From NCBI GenBank assembly GCA_017979445.1, contig JADQWC010000029.1, forward strand, positions 1 through 64,000: a stretch of DNA of 64,000 nt. Direction: 5' to 3'. Positions 34,305 to 46,225 of this stretch are shown piece by piece (the first letter of the stretch is position 1; each line of letters starts with the position of its first letter). Source of the DNA: Akebia trifoliata (lineage: Eukaryota; Streptophyta; Magnoliopsida; Ranunculales; Lardizabalaceae). The position numbers and the translations under genes were made by a program. The notes under the pieces were generated by a model. The model had not been told where the DNA came from and did no database searches. It worked only from the letters and a program-made list of their open reading frames with translations.

Positions 34305-34871
34305 CAACCAAGATCTGAAGGCAGGAGGGTTACATAGTCTGAGTTACCCCCATTTAGAGTCACATTCATTGCAACAATATCAACAGGAGCATAGACTACG
34401 AACAAGCCTGTTGCATCGGTACTACTCTTTTGCAATATCAACATACTTTTTCGCACTTCTTGATTCATCATCACACCAATATTTCCAGTTGGCATGTCAC
34501 TAGCCATAACACTTGCAAGGCGTTCGCATTATCGATCTAAGGTAGCAACCCATCACTTTGTTCCAAATCCAAGGTTAAAGTTAACCAGTGTTCTATATAT
34601 ACTGTGAACTGCTTTGTCATCCACTTCTACATGTTCGATCCATATAAACTTGGAGTAACCATTTGGCTTTTCTTGGATTAAACAGCTTAATGGCCTCCTT
34701 CGATATCTCAATATCGGGCTAGGACACAAATGATGTAAGAAAATATCGACCACCACCCAAATCCCCTCGGCATGTTGTTTACAATACCTAACAAAGAAAC
34801 TCTTTCAAGTCAGAACCAGAGGTAAAAGGACTTGAAATTCTGTTGTCATCACTTGAAGGGCTCCATCTGTG
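34305..34871 (-). pseudogene. Captured HD-Zip IV START-domain region
   Basis: Minus-strand reading: DGALQVMTTEFQVLLPLVL, stop, [66 protein letters not shown], then [20 protein letters not shown] and [20 protein letters not shown]. These are, in order, the second half of the START lipid-binding-like domain and the following conserved region of GLABRA2/PDF2-type epidermal transcription factors. Two segments are missing: between RKSML and LILQ (about 100 codons in family members) and between LLPS and QILVDS, both at short shared bases. Stops at three places show it is not functional. It lies in the same orientation as Y2, between the Y2 integrase and 3' LTR, without visible introns. Confidence 0.85.
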
Positions 34872-36433
34872 ATGCCTACTGAGTCGTGATGCTTTGGACA
34901 CTGAGGTGGTGATGAGCCAGGTTACCCAGATCCGTGCTTTGAAGGAACGTCTTGACTCATTTTTCATTTTTTACACTGATGCTTGATCGATTGCGTTGTT
35001 TACCACTTTTTGTATTTTCTTGTCATTATCTGAATGTATGCAAAATATTGAAAGATTAATGCAAAGAAAATAGGTTTTGTACTTACTTGGCCTCAGGTAT
35101 ATCTATTATTCTTGGAAACATGAAGTTTTGTTGAATGAGACCTAGATTTGTCGTCATTGACCAAAATAGTAGTTTTTTAAAATTTAAGGAAATGTCTTTA
35201 TCAAATGCGTACGATAAATTCAGAGTTTCTAAAATCTTTGGTTGTGTTTAATATTTTTGCCAAATATAGAGGATATAAACATCAATTGCTCTTTTGGTTC
35301 CTTTAGAGTCATCCCCAGTGCCCTGGTATTGGAAAACTATTATCTGTTTGGGTCTTGGAATTTTGGAAAGATTTCACCGTTCACAGTTTATACTCTTGCA
35401 GGCCAAGAGTTGTTTTTTTTTTACCCTTATTGCCCCTGGTGCCAATTACGATTTTCACCAGACCCGGTTTCCACGTTTTTACGCATCGATGTCCTTTTTG
35501 AGATTTTCATCGTGTCGGTGGCTTTGATCTTGCCATAGTTTGATTTTTTTACTCATAGCGCCCTTTCGGATTTTCACTGTGCCCTTTCAGATTATGGTTG
35601 TATTTTTGGATTTTTACATTGTGGTTCTTGCTCGGAGTCTTTGTGTCTTTGTGGCTTGGTGACCCAAGTTGAGCTGCGAAATCGGCGACTCTACTCTTGT
35701 AGTGGCACTCTTTCTTGAGTAATAGATCTAGATTCCCCTCTCAAGTTTGCGAATGACTATTCGTGGTTCGGCAACTCAAGTTGAGCCACGGCATTGGCTA
35801 CTCTACACTTCGAGTACTCTTTTTTTTTTAATATCCGACCTGGATTCCCCTCTCGAGTCTTCCAACGACTAACAAGACTTTGAGGTCCGGACCAAGTTGC
35901 GAGATCATTGGTGCTGTCATTGTCATTGTGTTGCCCTCGAACATTCTCTGATCAGAAATGACTTTTAGTGGGACGAAACGTTGGCTTAGGCTTATGGTAG
36001 TGGAAGGATACAAAAAAAGTTAAGGTTTGGATGTATTTAGAGTGGTTTAGACATGGGGCTCGTCTATTTTTATTTCGAAAAAAGTGATCTATGTCTCATC
36101 CCAACGTCTCTCGAACTTGTTTAGGCTAGAGATTTGGGTCGAGCTTAGATCAAGTGTTCGAGTTTTGACTGTTTTGATTTTTTTATATTTTTAGCCGTTC
36201 ACAGTTTAACCTCATGGGGGCCAGGAGTACTTTTGATGCTTTTGATTTGATTTTCTGATTGTCTCTTCTTTTTTTCTTTTTTTTTCTTTTTATTTTTTTT
36301 GTATCGTTTTGTAGTTGTTGACTTGCCCCAATCTTAGGTTAAGAAATGAACGTGATGGCTCAAAAGGATTGACTAAGGTAGATAGTTTGTTCAGGATATC
36401 AAGGATGGCCTTTCGTCATTTCAGGATTAGTTC
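34872..36433 (-). other. Y2 3' untranslated region between integrase and captured sequence
   Basis: No protein domain seen on either strand. It contains the 112-bp repeat block (35645-35930), and a repeated GTTCACAGTTTA...GCAGGCCA/GGGGCCAGGAGT phrase near 35385 and 36193. Confidence 0.5.
35645..35930 (-). repeat. About 112-116 bp tandem repeat (2.5 copies) in the Y2 3' region
   Basis: CAAGTTGAGC(T/C)... and GATTCCCCTCTC(A/G)AGT recur; the AAGTT landmarks are at 35666, 35778 and 35894. Copies differ by many substitutions. Confidence 0.75.
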
Positions 36434-37671
36434 TTAGGCGTAGTATTTCTTAATAGTGTCAGCATTGATCGGTTGCGAGAAGACTTGTCCGTCCATCTCC
36501 GTAAGTATCAAAGCTCCTCCTATCATTACCTTTTGTACGATGAATGGTCCCTCATAGTTTGTTCGAAACTTTCCCTTGGTGTCTTCTTGAATTGGCAAAA
36601 TCTTCTTCAAAACAAGGTCTCCTGGTGAGAAAACCCTAAGTTTGACTTTCTTATTGTAGGCACGAGTTATCTGTCGCTGATAGATCTGTCTATGGCAAAT
36701 GGCTGCGAGGCGCTTCTCTTCGATTAGATTTAACTGGTCAAACTAAGCTTGAATCCATTCAGCTTCATCCAACTTTGCTTCTTTTAAGATCTGGAGGGAG
36801 GAAATCGCAACCTCTATGGATAAGACTGCTTCCATTCCATATACCAGTGAGTATGGAGTTGCCCCAGTCGAGGTTCGATAGGCATGGAGTGCAAAAGGCA
36901 ACATGTCGTGCCAATCTTTGTATGTAACTGCCATCTTCTCGATTATTTTCTTGATATTCTTGTTGGCTTCCTCGACTGCTCCATTCATCTTGGGTCTGTA
37001 CGGTACAGAGTTGTGATGAGTGATCTAGAATTCTTCGCACATCTTAATCATATCCTTGTTCTTGAAGTTCTTGGCATTGTCAGTCACTAGTCCGTTGAGA
37101 AATCCGTATCTGTAGATAATGTTGTTTTTGACAAACTTCAGGACGTTGCTTTTGGTGACATTGGCATAAGATGCTTCTTCTACCCATTTAGTGAAGTAGT
37201 CGATGGCAACTAGGATGAAACAATGCCTATTTGCTGCTTTTGGTGAGATTTGCCCGATGACGTCCATGCCCCAGAGCGAGAAAGGCCAAGAAGTAGTCAT
37301 ATTATGCAATTCTGATGGTGGAGCATTGATCTTGTTGGCATAAATCTGACATAGATGGCATTTGCGAACATGCTGATAGTAGTCACTCTCCATTGTCGAC
37401 CAATAGTATCCCATCCTCATGATCTTCTTGGTCAGCATGTGACAATTCATGTGGGGTCCACAGACTCCACTATGTACAGTCTCAATTAGTCGTTTTGCTT
37501 CTACTTTTACTACACATCGAAGTATGACCTCGTGGTGTGATTTCTTGTACAGAATGCCATTACTGATAAAAATTATCCTGCCAATTTCTGAATAGTCCTT
37601 CGATCGTTTGACGTTGCATCTAATGGGAGGATTCGAACTTAAAGATATGCTTTGATGTCCGAGTACCATGG
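36434..37671 (-). pseudogene. Y2 integrase, nearly intact
   Basis: Minus strand: an HHCC zinc-binding part (SGVCGPHMNCHMLTKKI, HVRKCHLCQIYANKI), then the catalytic core with all three acidic residues (LWGMDVIGQ; LVTDNAKNF; KMNGAVEEANKNIKKI), then AYRTSTGATPYSLVYGMEAV, and a C-terminal part ending GQVFSQPINADTIKKYYA and TAA at 36434. Integrase would insert the cDNA into the genome. Only two in-frame stops were noted: after MCEEF and after EWIQA. The upstream end is cut by the X2 LTR at 37672, so RT and RNase H are not joined to it. Confidence 0.85.
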
Positions 37672-39448
37672 TGTAGACACCCCATTTTTGCATCCGCCTG
37701 ATTAATCAAGTCGTCAACCCGATCGCAAAGGTTCCCAATGATGGATGTCTATTCCAATGCTTTATTTTGTTACCAGATATGTTTTAGAAATACGGATGAG
37801 GTATCTCGAGCTAACAAAACTTAGAAACCACGCTACGCTAGGAAAATACTACCCCAGAAACATAGAAATCATCATCCTGCAAGCCAAAAAAGAAGCTTCA
37901 CGATAAAAATCACTAAAAATGACCAAATTACCAAAATACCCCTAACATCAAAATAACCTTAGAGCCTACATTACGCTTAGGAAAATCTGTTCAAATACAT
38001 AAAACGACAAATCGAAACCAAATAAATCATTTCGCCAATTTTCACAAAATTTGACAAAATTACGAAAATACCCCTCATAAAATTCATGATCATTTCACGC
38101 AAAAAATTTCATAAATGACAAAAACCAACATTCCCATTGAATTCCTTACGAAAAATTGATTTCAAAACATCCTGGAACATTGAAAAACGACTTAAAACGT
38201 AAAAAATCCTCTCCGAGGGCAAAATGGTAATTTCACAATTTTAATAATTAAAAATTTTGAAATTGATAAATAAATCATTAAATAATGTAAAGTGAAACAT
38301 TAATGAAATTAATTATTAAAATTTAAACCAAAAAATTTATTAATCAGGTTTTCAAGCAAAATTGTTAAGGGTTCGCAAGATATTTCTTTAGGACCCCTCC
38401 ATTTGGGGGTTCAAAGAATTAAAGATATAATAGAGGGGGTTTCTCCAAAATTTAAAGTCAATCAAGCAAAACTAAGGTCAAGATATTAAGTCAATCAAAT
38501 AAGACTAAAGTCAAAATTAAAGTCAATTAAGTAAGACTAGAGTCAAGTATTAAAGTCAATCTCATAAGACTAAAGTCAAAATCCTAAATCAAAACCCTAA
38601 TCTAAACTAATCGAGTCAATCTCATAAGACTAAAGTCAAAACCCTAAATCAAAACCCTAATCTAAACTAATCAAGTCAATCTCATAAGACTAAGGTCAAA
38701 ACCCTAAATCAAAACCCTAATCTAAACTAATCAAGTCAATCTCATAAGACTAAAGTCAAAACCTTAAAACCCTAAAGACTAAGTCAAAACCCTAATTGAA
38801 ACCCTAAAAGAAACCCTAATCAAACCCTAATGCTTCTAAAAACTTTATAAATAGGAACCTCCACACCCTATTTTCGTATCAAAGAAAAAACCCTAGGAAA
38901 AGTAGGTAAAGAAGCCTCCATAGCCTCCCCAAAACCCTAATTTTGGAGCCCCAACTCCTTCCCTAACACCCCTACTCCGATTTTAGCCTCAAAAACACCC
39001 AAAAACCTCTCAAAAACATCACAAAAATCCACAACAAATTTGAAACACTCAGATCCAAGAAGGAGATACCTTACCTCGGAGATCAGGAATCAGATCCGAA
39101 GATAGAACGAAGTAAGGAATACGGTACAAGGAGCCATTCTAACCAGATCTGAGGGAATAACACTTTTGCAGATCAAAGGTAAATTTTTTTTTTTTTAATC
39201 TAGGTTTATCATTAGCAATGAAGATCTATTTGGGATAAGTAGAGACCGGCATTGGCCGGGCGGGATTGGTGCCTAACACCTTCCAACCTCGTAACATGAT
39301 CCCCGGATTAAGATTTCTATAGTAGATTAGTTCTTTTTATCCATTGTAGGGTCAATTTGGTTCCTAGATCGTAATAACTAGGTGGCGACTCCCAAACCTC
39401 AAGGGTCAAAAGCGGATCCGCGCACCCTGCGGATCAAGAGCTCTTTCA
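37672..39448 (+). mobile_element. 5' LTR of nested element X2 (1777 bp)
   Basis: TGTAGACACCCC to GAGCTCTTTCA, followed after one base by a primer site, so a 5' LTR on the plus strand. Very similar to X1 (1234-3017), with the same CCCTAA-rich repeats and TATA box (TATAAATA near 38846). It is inserted in Y2 just upstream of its integrase, and the five bases before it are CATGG. The matching 3' LTR is missing. Confidence 0.9.
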
Positions 39449-39449
39449 G

Positions 39450-39468
39450 TGGCGACTCCACTGGGGAC
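39450..39468 (+). other. Primer-binding site of X2
   Basis: TGGCGACTCCACTGGGGAC one base after the LTR. This is the Tat/Ogre-type site, usually attributed to an arginine tRNA. Confidence 0.8.
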
Positions 39469-42049
39469 ATTGAGGATCAAACTTGAAAAATCCCAAGTAT
39501 GGGAGTATTGCTAAAACGATCTAGATTGTTTTTATTATTATTATTATTTTTTGTTTCTTTTAATTTTGTTTTTGTTTGTGTCAATCTCTTTGTTCAATTA
39601 CTGATCGCGTGTTTGGATCGTAGATATTCTACTTTTGCATATTACTATTATTATTATTTTTTTAATTTTTTGGTTCAATCGTGAGTCACTTTGGGTGATT
39701 CTAAATAAACGTTAAATTTCAAAGGAATAATTTTATTGGGGATGGAATAATAATTATTGAACCTGGGGAATTAAAAAAAAAAAAAGAACAAAGGATTTTT
39801 TTTTCACTAAGCTATTATAATCATTGTTTTTTATGTTTTTAAGTGTATCCGTTTTGGCTAATAAAAGATTTAAAGAAAAAAAAAAGAAAAACATGTATGG
39901 ATCTGTCCTTTAATAGTAGTGTATTTTTACTTATTAAAAAAAAAAAAAAATTCAAACGTTCTGTGGTCATATGACAGCAAGCAAAAAGAGTGAAAAAAAA
40001 ACAAAACTTTGGGGTGCTGTTAGCAGTGTACGTGGGTGTTAAAATCAAATTTTATAAAGAGTGTGTTTTCAAGGAATTTTTTTTTCACACTTCCATCTTC
40101 TCTCTTCACCCACGCCCTCATCTTCTCTTTTCGTCTTTCTCCCTGATTTCCAATTGATCTGATATTGATCTAGTTTCCTTTTGATCATTAAATCAGCCCT
40201 CTTTGAGATCAATCCTCCTTCTTCTCTAACGACTGATGACAATGTTGTAACCCTTTGGTTCGTCAATCTGATTTTTGATGTTATGGTTTCCAAAATTTCT
40301 GTCTTTGATCTCAGATTTGGTGCATAAATGTAGTTTCTGCTTCTATTATACACTAAGTTTCCCATTAGACTACCCTTTTGGAGGGCAAACACGATATACA
40401 AGCAGTCTTTTGGTGATGAAGAGTTGTATAAGCTTTCTTTTAAGCATCCATGGTGTCTGAAATACATTAATCAACTGGTTATTTTCTGAGTCTGTGCTTT
40501 ACAACGACATTCATCTAAAATTCCATACTACAGTTGCCGAGTGTTGGTAAGTCTTGAGGTGAAGAGAAGGATGATTACCGAACTTTCAATTGGGCTGACA
40601 AGGACTTTGAGTTCAGCATTCCTGGCTGTTTTTTTTGTTTAGTTTGTCATGGTCCATTAGCAACGCCAGTGAAGAGATCTCCAGGTCAAAGATTGCTGTT
40701 TGAGCATTTGTCTCCCATGACGTTTGCAATCTGGACTGCCCCACAAATAGTAGTTCGATTATCGTCCTTGAAAATTAGGTCCTGTCAGACCAGATCTTCG
40801 AGATGGGTCTTCGCTGGTTTTTACAGTGAATGAGAGGGATTAATTTATTACCATGTCATGAAAGTCTCACGTGTGATGGGTAACGAGTAAGTCGATGATA
40901 CGTATCTGAGGCATGCATGCATGCGCTACAGCATTATCGCGTCTGTGATTTAAAATCTAGAAACTATGGGGGGCCAAGCCTAATGTTTCTGATTTTGTTG
41001 TTTAATCTAAAAGCTTGGGCTACAAGCTTTGACCAGGTCTGACTCACGCAACAGTTAACTCGTCCCCCACCTTCACTTTTATTTCCACATAAGCCTGTGT
41101 TTTTATCCAGAGTCAGAATGCACCAAGTTATGAGAAATTAATTGCCTAATTTCTATAGACTTGGTTGGGTGTGCCAATAGGATTTATTTAAAGGTTGTAA
41201 TCTTGGTTTTTTTTAATGGTTTTTTTTTTCTTCTCTCTCTCTCTCTTTTCTTCTTTCCCTCTTTTTATTTATTTTAATAAAAAAAAAAAGAGGTTTTTAA
41301 AAAAAAAAATTTCTTTATCTCATCAATGATTGTTATATCCTCAATTTGATATCTCTTGAAATCTTGAATTATTTTAGGATCACCCAAAATAATTCCGATT
41401 GGACCGTATATAAAAAAAAAAGGGAGCAAATCCATTTGATAAAGAAATAAAGTGTTTTGCTGTGTGCATGTCTCAATATTGGATTTGGTTAGGGTCACCC
41501 CAAGATAGCCTTGATTGGACTGTATTATTAGTCTTTATGATAATTGCCTATCTAACATGCCACAATCTTGCTTGAGATTCGTGTTTGATGATTGATCATA
41601 ATGTTGATATGATGCAATGTGATTGGATTGGTATTTAATATTCAATGTGATATCAATGTTATAGTGATTTGATTGGACCCGTGGGCCCATTTGTTTGAAA
41701 AAAGCCCCGGGCACACCCCACCCTGCTTCGCACACACCACATGCACGTTTACTGTTTTGAGCACTTACACGTCCTATTTAAGCCAACGTGGCACTAGTGC
41801 GTGGCCCGGTCTCTTCGGAGATGCGACGTCATTCATGAAACCCACAACTCCAGTCACGTACCTTAGGGTATATCAAACTGGGGGCATCAACACCATCTGA
41901 TCAGGTGATTCTGAGAGGTATATTGATGCACCCAGGCTGGAGCGACCTGAGCCTTTGACCTATTGTGAGCCACACAGTCACATGTCCCGATTGCCAACGT
42001 AGTACTAGTACGTGGTCAGTCCCCTCATGGGATGCCAACGTAGTACTAG
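39469..42049 (+). other. X2 leader and rearranged junction; no gene
   Basis: Starts ATTGAGGATCAAACTTGAAA like the X3 leader (56424). AT-rich with long T and A runs (39540, 39775, 39936, 41280) and CT repeats near 41235. A GC-richer part from 41690 contains TATTTAAG (41771) and a block starting GCCAACGTGGCACTAGTG at 41774, related to copies at about 41994 and 42034. Gag is not recognisable. It ends against a truncated Y2 LTR. Confidence 0.6.
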
Positions 42050-44094
42050 TAAGTGGGTGTGAATGGTCATCCGATGCACATTTTTCGCATGTAGTGACAC
42101 GCGATGGATAAGGTACAAATCAATCCTTAAGATTTGGAGTAAGCGGCTCGGTTGGAGAAAAGAAAAGGTGTGAAGCACCATTTTCTCCCCGCTAAGTGGC
42201 GGTAACCTCAACTTAACTCAATCATTTTGATTAAAAATACAAAAATAAAAATAAAGGGCCACGTGTTGATAATGTGTACCCTAAGTCGGGATTTATTTTT
42301 GGCTTGATTATAGGATCATCCCATTGAAGCAGATGATCCTTATAGATCCTTAGACTTGGAAATAACACATTTTTAAAAGTGTTGGCAATGGTTATGGACC
42401 CATTCTCATGAGTTGAGAAGGACCCAAAAATCGGTTGCCTCAAATCGATTTGATGGGTTAAATCGGTTATGTTTTTTTATGAAGATAGTTACAACCCTTA
42501 TACTTTCGACCAAATCGAAGTTTGATCTACCGAAGATAAGGGAGGGGAAACATTACATCTTAAGGGATATCTAAAATAAAAATTAAAGAGAGGTGAAAGG
42601 AGAGTAGTAGAAAAGGGATATGGAGAAGGTCGAGAGAGAGAGGGGGGTGTTCTTTTGACCTACCTTGAAGCTTCAAGGTTTTCTTTTCTTTTCTTTCCTT
42701 CCTTCTTATTCTTCTATGTCTTCTTGAGTTGAGTCCTTAATGAGTTATGAAAATATAACTTTTTTGAGATTAGTGTTAGAGAGAAGTGAAGTGATGAGTA
42801 GAGAGTAGAGTGATTTTTTATGTGAGACTTGGTAAGATTTTTTTAGTAAGAGTTGGTAACCATTCTTGGGAAGAGGAGGGGGGTTTTTATAGATGTTGGG
42901 AGGGTATTTTAAGGGTATAATGGGGTGAAGAATGGGAGAGTAGAGAATGGCATATGTTTTAAAGGTGGGGGTATGAAATTAGGAGTTGGGAGAGGGGTTT
43001 TTATGTAATGGAGATAAATGGGTTATGCTTTGATCCAAATGGTTTGGATCTTACCCAAACCATTTAGGTGAAGTGTTTGGTGAGATGAGATGATGGGTGT
43101 TTAAGAGGGTGATTTATTGATTGAGTGGTATTTGGTTTAAGAGAATGGAGGATATAAGAGGGTGGTTGATGGGTGAAGGAGATGGTGACATGTGGCAAGA
43201 TGTGTGGAGGTTAGGGGTTTAGATTTAATTGATGGAAGAGATTGAGTGTTTGATTTGAGATGATGGGTATAGGTTTAGGTTATAAAGATGGATTTATAGG
43301 AAATGATGATAGTAGATTAGGGAGAGGTATGACGATGGTAGGTTAGGGGGAGGTGTGGGTTGGAGGTGTTTGATTGAGAGAATAGGGATTAGGGAATTAT
43401 GAGGGTAGGTTAGGGGGGTATGGGTTGATGGTGTTTGATTTGAGAGAATAGATGTTTATAGGGAATAATGTGGGTAGGTTAGGGGAGGGTGTGGGTTGAT
43501 GTGATTTTTTAGAGAAAAGGTGATGTGGGTAGTTAATTTTTTAGAGAAAAGTGATAGGATGGGTGGTTTGATGAGGGAGGTAAGAGGGGGTGATGATATA
43601 TGTCACCTTTTGAAAATAAAAGAGTGATTGGTTGATGTGGATTGTGGTTTATGAGTTAGGGTTGTGGGTTAGATATGAATTGGTATGGGTTTTTTCGGAT
43701 TTGGAATTGGAGAGGTGGAGGGTATAGGAGGTGGTAGGCGTCCAAAGTCTTGTTTTTTAATTTTATTTATTTTTTAAGATTTTTGAGATCATTAGTTTGA
43801 TCAAAATGCCACGTGTTGGTAAATCGGGCTTTTTAGGCCCGTCGGAGAATTTTATTGAAAATCGGGTATTTCGGGATATAAGAGCAGAGCGGTGAAGGTT
43901 GGGAAGGTGTAGGGTAGGTTAAATCCCTTTGATGGGCCCGCTAAACCATTAGAAGGTCTCAGGGGGCTCGATTCGATCAAAATGCTATATTTCGATTGAT
44001 TTGAACTTTTGAGGCCCCGTTGGCAATTTTTATTGAAAAATCTATATTTTTGGGTCCTTTCGAGTAGGGGCCCATTCAAATTGGGGTGTCTACA
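42050..44094 (-). mobile_element. 5' LTR of Y2, truncated at its inner end
   Basis: Plus strand AAGTGGGTGTGAATGG to GGGGTGTCTACA. Compared with the left Y2 LTR it lacks about the first 27 plus-strand bases, including the GGAGTCGCCACC block, and the primer site that should adjoin it. The break is next to the duplicated GCCAACGTAGTACTAGTA, which points to an illegitimate recombination that also removed Y2 gag-RT and most of X2. Confidence 0.8.
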
Positions 44095-44371
44095 AAAACT
44101 ATCCATACCGTTGGGAGATCGACAGATAGCCCATAAATTGTGTTGAAGTTGTATAACTAGGATAGAGGACCAGGAGATGAGTACCGACCTTATGACATTA
44201 GATAATTGTGACTTTGATGTGATATTGGGGATGGATTGGCAAGTGCAGAACCATGCCCACGTAGATTGTTTCGTTAGGTCAGTAGTCTTTAGAAGGCCAG
44301 GATATCTGAAAGTCAAGGTTCGAGGATCCAGGTATAGAAGAGACGGCCCTACAACCAGTTGGGAACTTTGA
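44095..44371 (+). pseudogene. Tekay protease, C-terminal half
   Basis: Frame: LSIPLGDRQIAHKLC, stop, then MSTDLMTLDNCDFDVILGMD, WQVQNHAHVDC, VVFRRPGYLKVKVRG. DFDVILGMDW is the conserved end of Ty3/gypsy proteases. It continues the half at 31339-31571 with almost no sequence lost at the Y2 insertion point. Confidence 0.8.
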
Positions 44372-45431
44372 GTGCAGTGGAGCTAGAGACATCACCGGAT
44401 ATGGTAGAGGTAGTCAGGGAATTTGGGGATGTTTTTCCAGACGAATTACCAGGTTTGCCTCCAAGTCATGAGATAGAGTTTTCTATCAATTTTGTACGAA
44501 GCACAGGGCCTATTTCCATCGCACCATACCGAATGGCCCCTGTAGAAACCCGAGAGTTGAAAGCGCATATTGATGAGCTTACTAACTTGGGGTTTATTCG
44601 ACCGATTTCCACACCCTGGGGAGCACTAGTTTTGTTTATCAAGAAGAAGGATTATATATCAACTATCAGAGGTTAAATCAAGTGACTATCAAGAGTAAAT
44701 ACCCCCTTCCACGCATCGATGATTTATTTGACCAACTGCAAGGTGCCCAATACTTCTCTAAAATCGACTTGCAATCTGGATACCACCAGTTGAGGATCCG
44801 GGAGGCGAACATTTCGAAGACTACATTTCAGACTAGGCTAGGACACTTTGAGTATCTAGTGATGCCTTTCGGTCTGACGAATGCACCGATAGCATTCATG
44901 GATCTGATGCATCGGTTATTTTGGGAGTACCTCGACAAGTTTGTCATTGTGTTCATAGATGACATCCTAATTTACTCTAAGTCGAGGGAGGATCACGAGA
45001 GAAACCTTAGAGTCACATTACAAATTTTACGTGAGTATAAGTTATATGCCAAGTTCAGCAAATGTGAATTCTGGCTCCAGAGGGTGAAATTCCTAGGACA
45101 CGTGGTGTCCAATGAAGGGATAGCAGTAGACCCCTCCAAGGTTGAAGCCGTATTAATGTGGAAACAGCCTAAGATAGTGACAGATATTAGAAGTTTTCTT
45201 GGGATGGCCGGCTACTTTAGAAGGTTTATTAAGGGATTCTCCACTCTTGCAGCACCGTTGACAAGATTGACGCAGAAAAATGTCCGGTTTGAGTGGGATG
45301 ACAAGTACGAGATTGCATTTCAAGAATTGAAGAAAAGATTGACGACCGCTCCAATTTTAGTATCTCCGATTCCTGGTGAAGGCTTGACGATCTTCATTGA
45401 TGCTTTGGGATTGGTTTGGGAGCCGTATTGA
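44359..45431 (+). pseudogene. pol: Tekay reverse transcriptase
   Basis: Begins after the protease with [20 protein letters not shown] and [20 protein letters not shown]. It continues over a small deletion/frameshift near 44668 into [66 protein letters not shown] (catalytic Asp pair), [15 protein letters not shown] and [18 protein letters not shown]. All core RT motifs are present in 44682-45431 without a stop. A one-base shift near 45410 ([11 protein letters not shown]) separates it from RNase H. RT copies the element RNA to DNA. Confidence 0.9.
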
Positions 45432-45619
45432 TGCAATTTGGGAAAGTAGTGGCATACGCATTTAGGAAGTTGAAGAATCACGAGAAGAATTATCGAGTAC
45501 ATGATCTTGAGTTAGCTGCTATAGTGTTCGCACTACGCATTTGGAGACACTATCTATACGGGGAGAAGTTTGAAGTGTTCTCTGATCATAAGAGCCTCAA
45601 GTATATATTTTCGCAGTGA
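45416..45619 (+). pseudogene. Tekay RNase H
   Basis: [39 protein letters not shown] and [17 protein letters not shown] carry the conserved Glu (ELAA) and Asp (SDHKSLKY); the first Asp lies in the shifted end of the RT frame (FIDA). A TGA follows SQ, where the family continues into the tether. It removes the RNA strand during cDNA synthesis. Confidence 0.85.
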
Positions 45620-46225
45620 GAATTAAATATGTGACAACAATGTTGGATGGAGTACCTCAAGGACTATGACTATACCCTCAAGTACCGCCCGGGGAAAGCC
45701 AATGTGGTTGTCGACGCGTTAAGTAGAAACACCATGGCTCATATGATGTTGAAAGAATGGCAATTACTTGAACAAGTCGCAGAAACAGTATTTGAGACTC
45801 TAAGGGAAAATTTTAGACCGCACATGTACCTTGGTACATTAAGAATTGAAAATGAGTTGATAGCACGAATTAAAAAAGCCCAGAAAGTAGATGAAGATGT
45901 GGGGAAATATGAGCTGAGAGTTAGGGACCTGATTGACTTAGATTGGTCGAAAGGATCAGATGAGGTTATCAGGTTTCGAGGTAGGATGTGGGTACCGTAG
46001 GACTTGCAATTGAGGTCCGACATATTAGGCGAGGCACATCGTTCCCTATATTCGATTCACCCAAGAGGTACGAAGATGTATAGAGACCTGAAAAGGAATT
46101 TTTGGTTTCCGGGTATGAAAAAGGTAATTGCAGAATATGTAGGTAGATGCCTAACTTGCCAACAAGTCAAGGCAGAACATCGTAACCCAGCAGGCTTGCT
46201 CCAACCATTACCCATAGCGGAATGA
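45620..46225 (+). pseudogene. Tekay RNase H tether and integrase zinc-binding part
   Basis: WMEYLKDYDYTLKYRPGKAN and VVVDALSRN link to integrase; RMWVP is followed by a stop, then LRSDILGEAHRSLYSIHPRG and CLTCQQVKAEHRNPAGLLQP. The HHCC zinc finger is complete (HRSLYSIH ... CLTC). A further stop follows PLPIAE. Confidence 0.85.

Larger units (their letters stand above)
31572..44094 (-). mobile_element. Minus-strand Tat-like element Y2 nested in the Tekay protease
   Basis: Bounded by two family Y LTRs (31572-33659 and 42050-44094). Between them on the minus strand are an integrase, 112-bp repeats and captured HD-Zip IV sequence; X2 is inserted just upstream of the integrase. Gag, protease and RT are absent. 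The plus-strand right end is intact (GGTGTCTACA), but the left LTR begins at TTGGAGTCGCC, about 50 bp inside the end seen in Y1, and no target duplication can be recognised. The Tekay protease resumes almost without loss at 44095. Confidence 0.8.

Noticed and set aside
33889..34503. 204-codon plus-strand frame
   Set aside because: It is the reverse complement of the captured HD-Zip IV sequence, which has a clear protein match on the minus strand.
40069..40467. 132-codon minus-strand frame in the X2 leader
   Set aside because: No recognisable domain, composition follows T/A-rich leader sequence, and it begins and ends in low-complexity tracts.
31562..44099. Target-site duplication for Y2
   Set aside because: Left flank (CTACCAAGGT) and right flank (AAAACTATCC) show no convincing 4-6 bp repeat; the left LTR end appears eroded.
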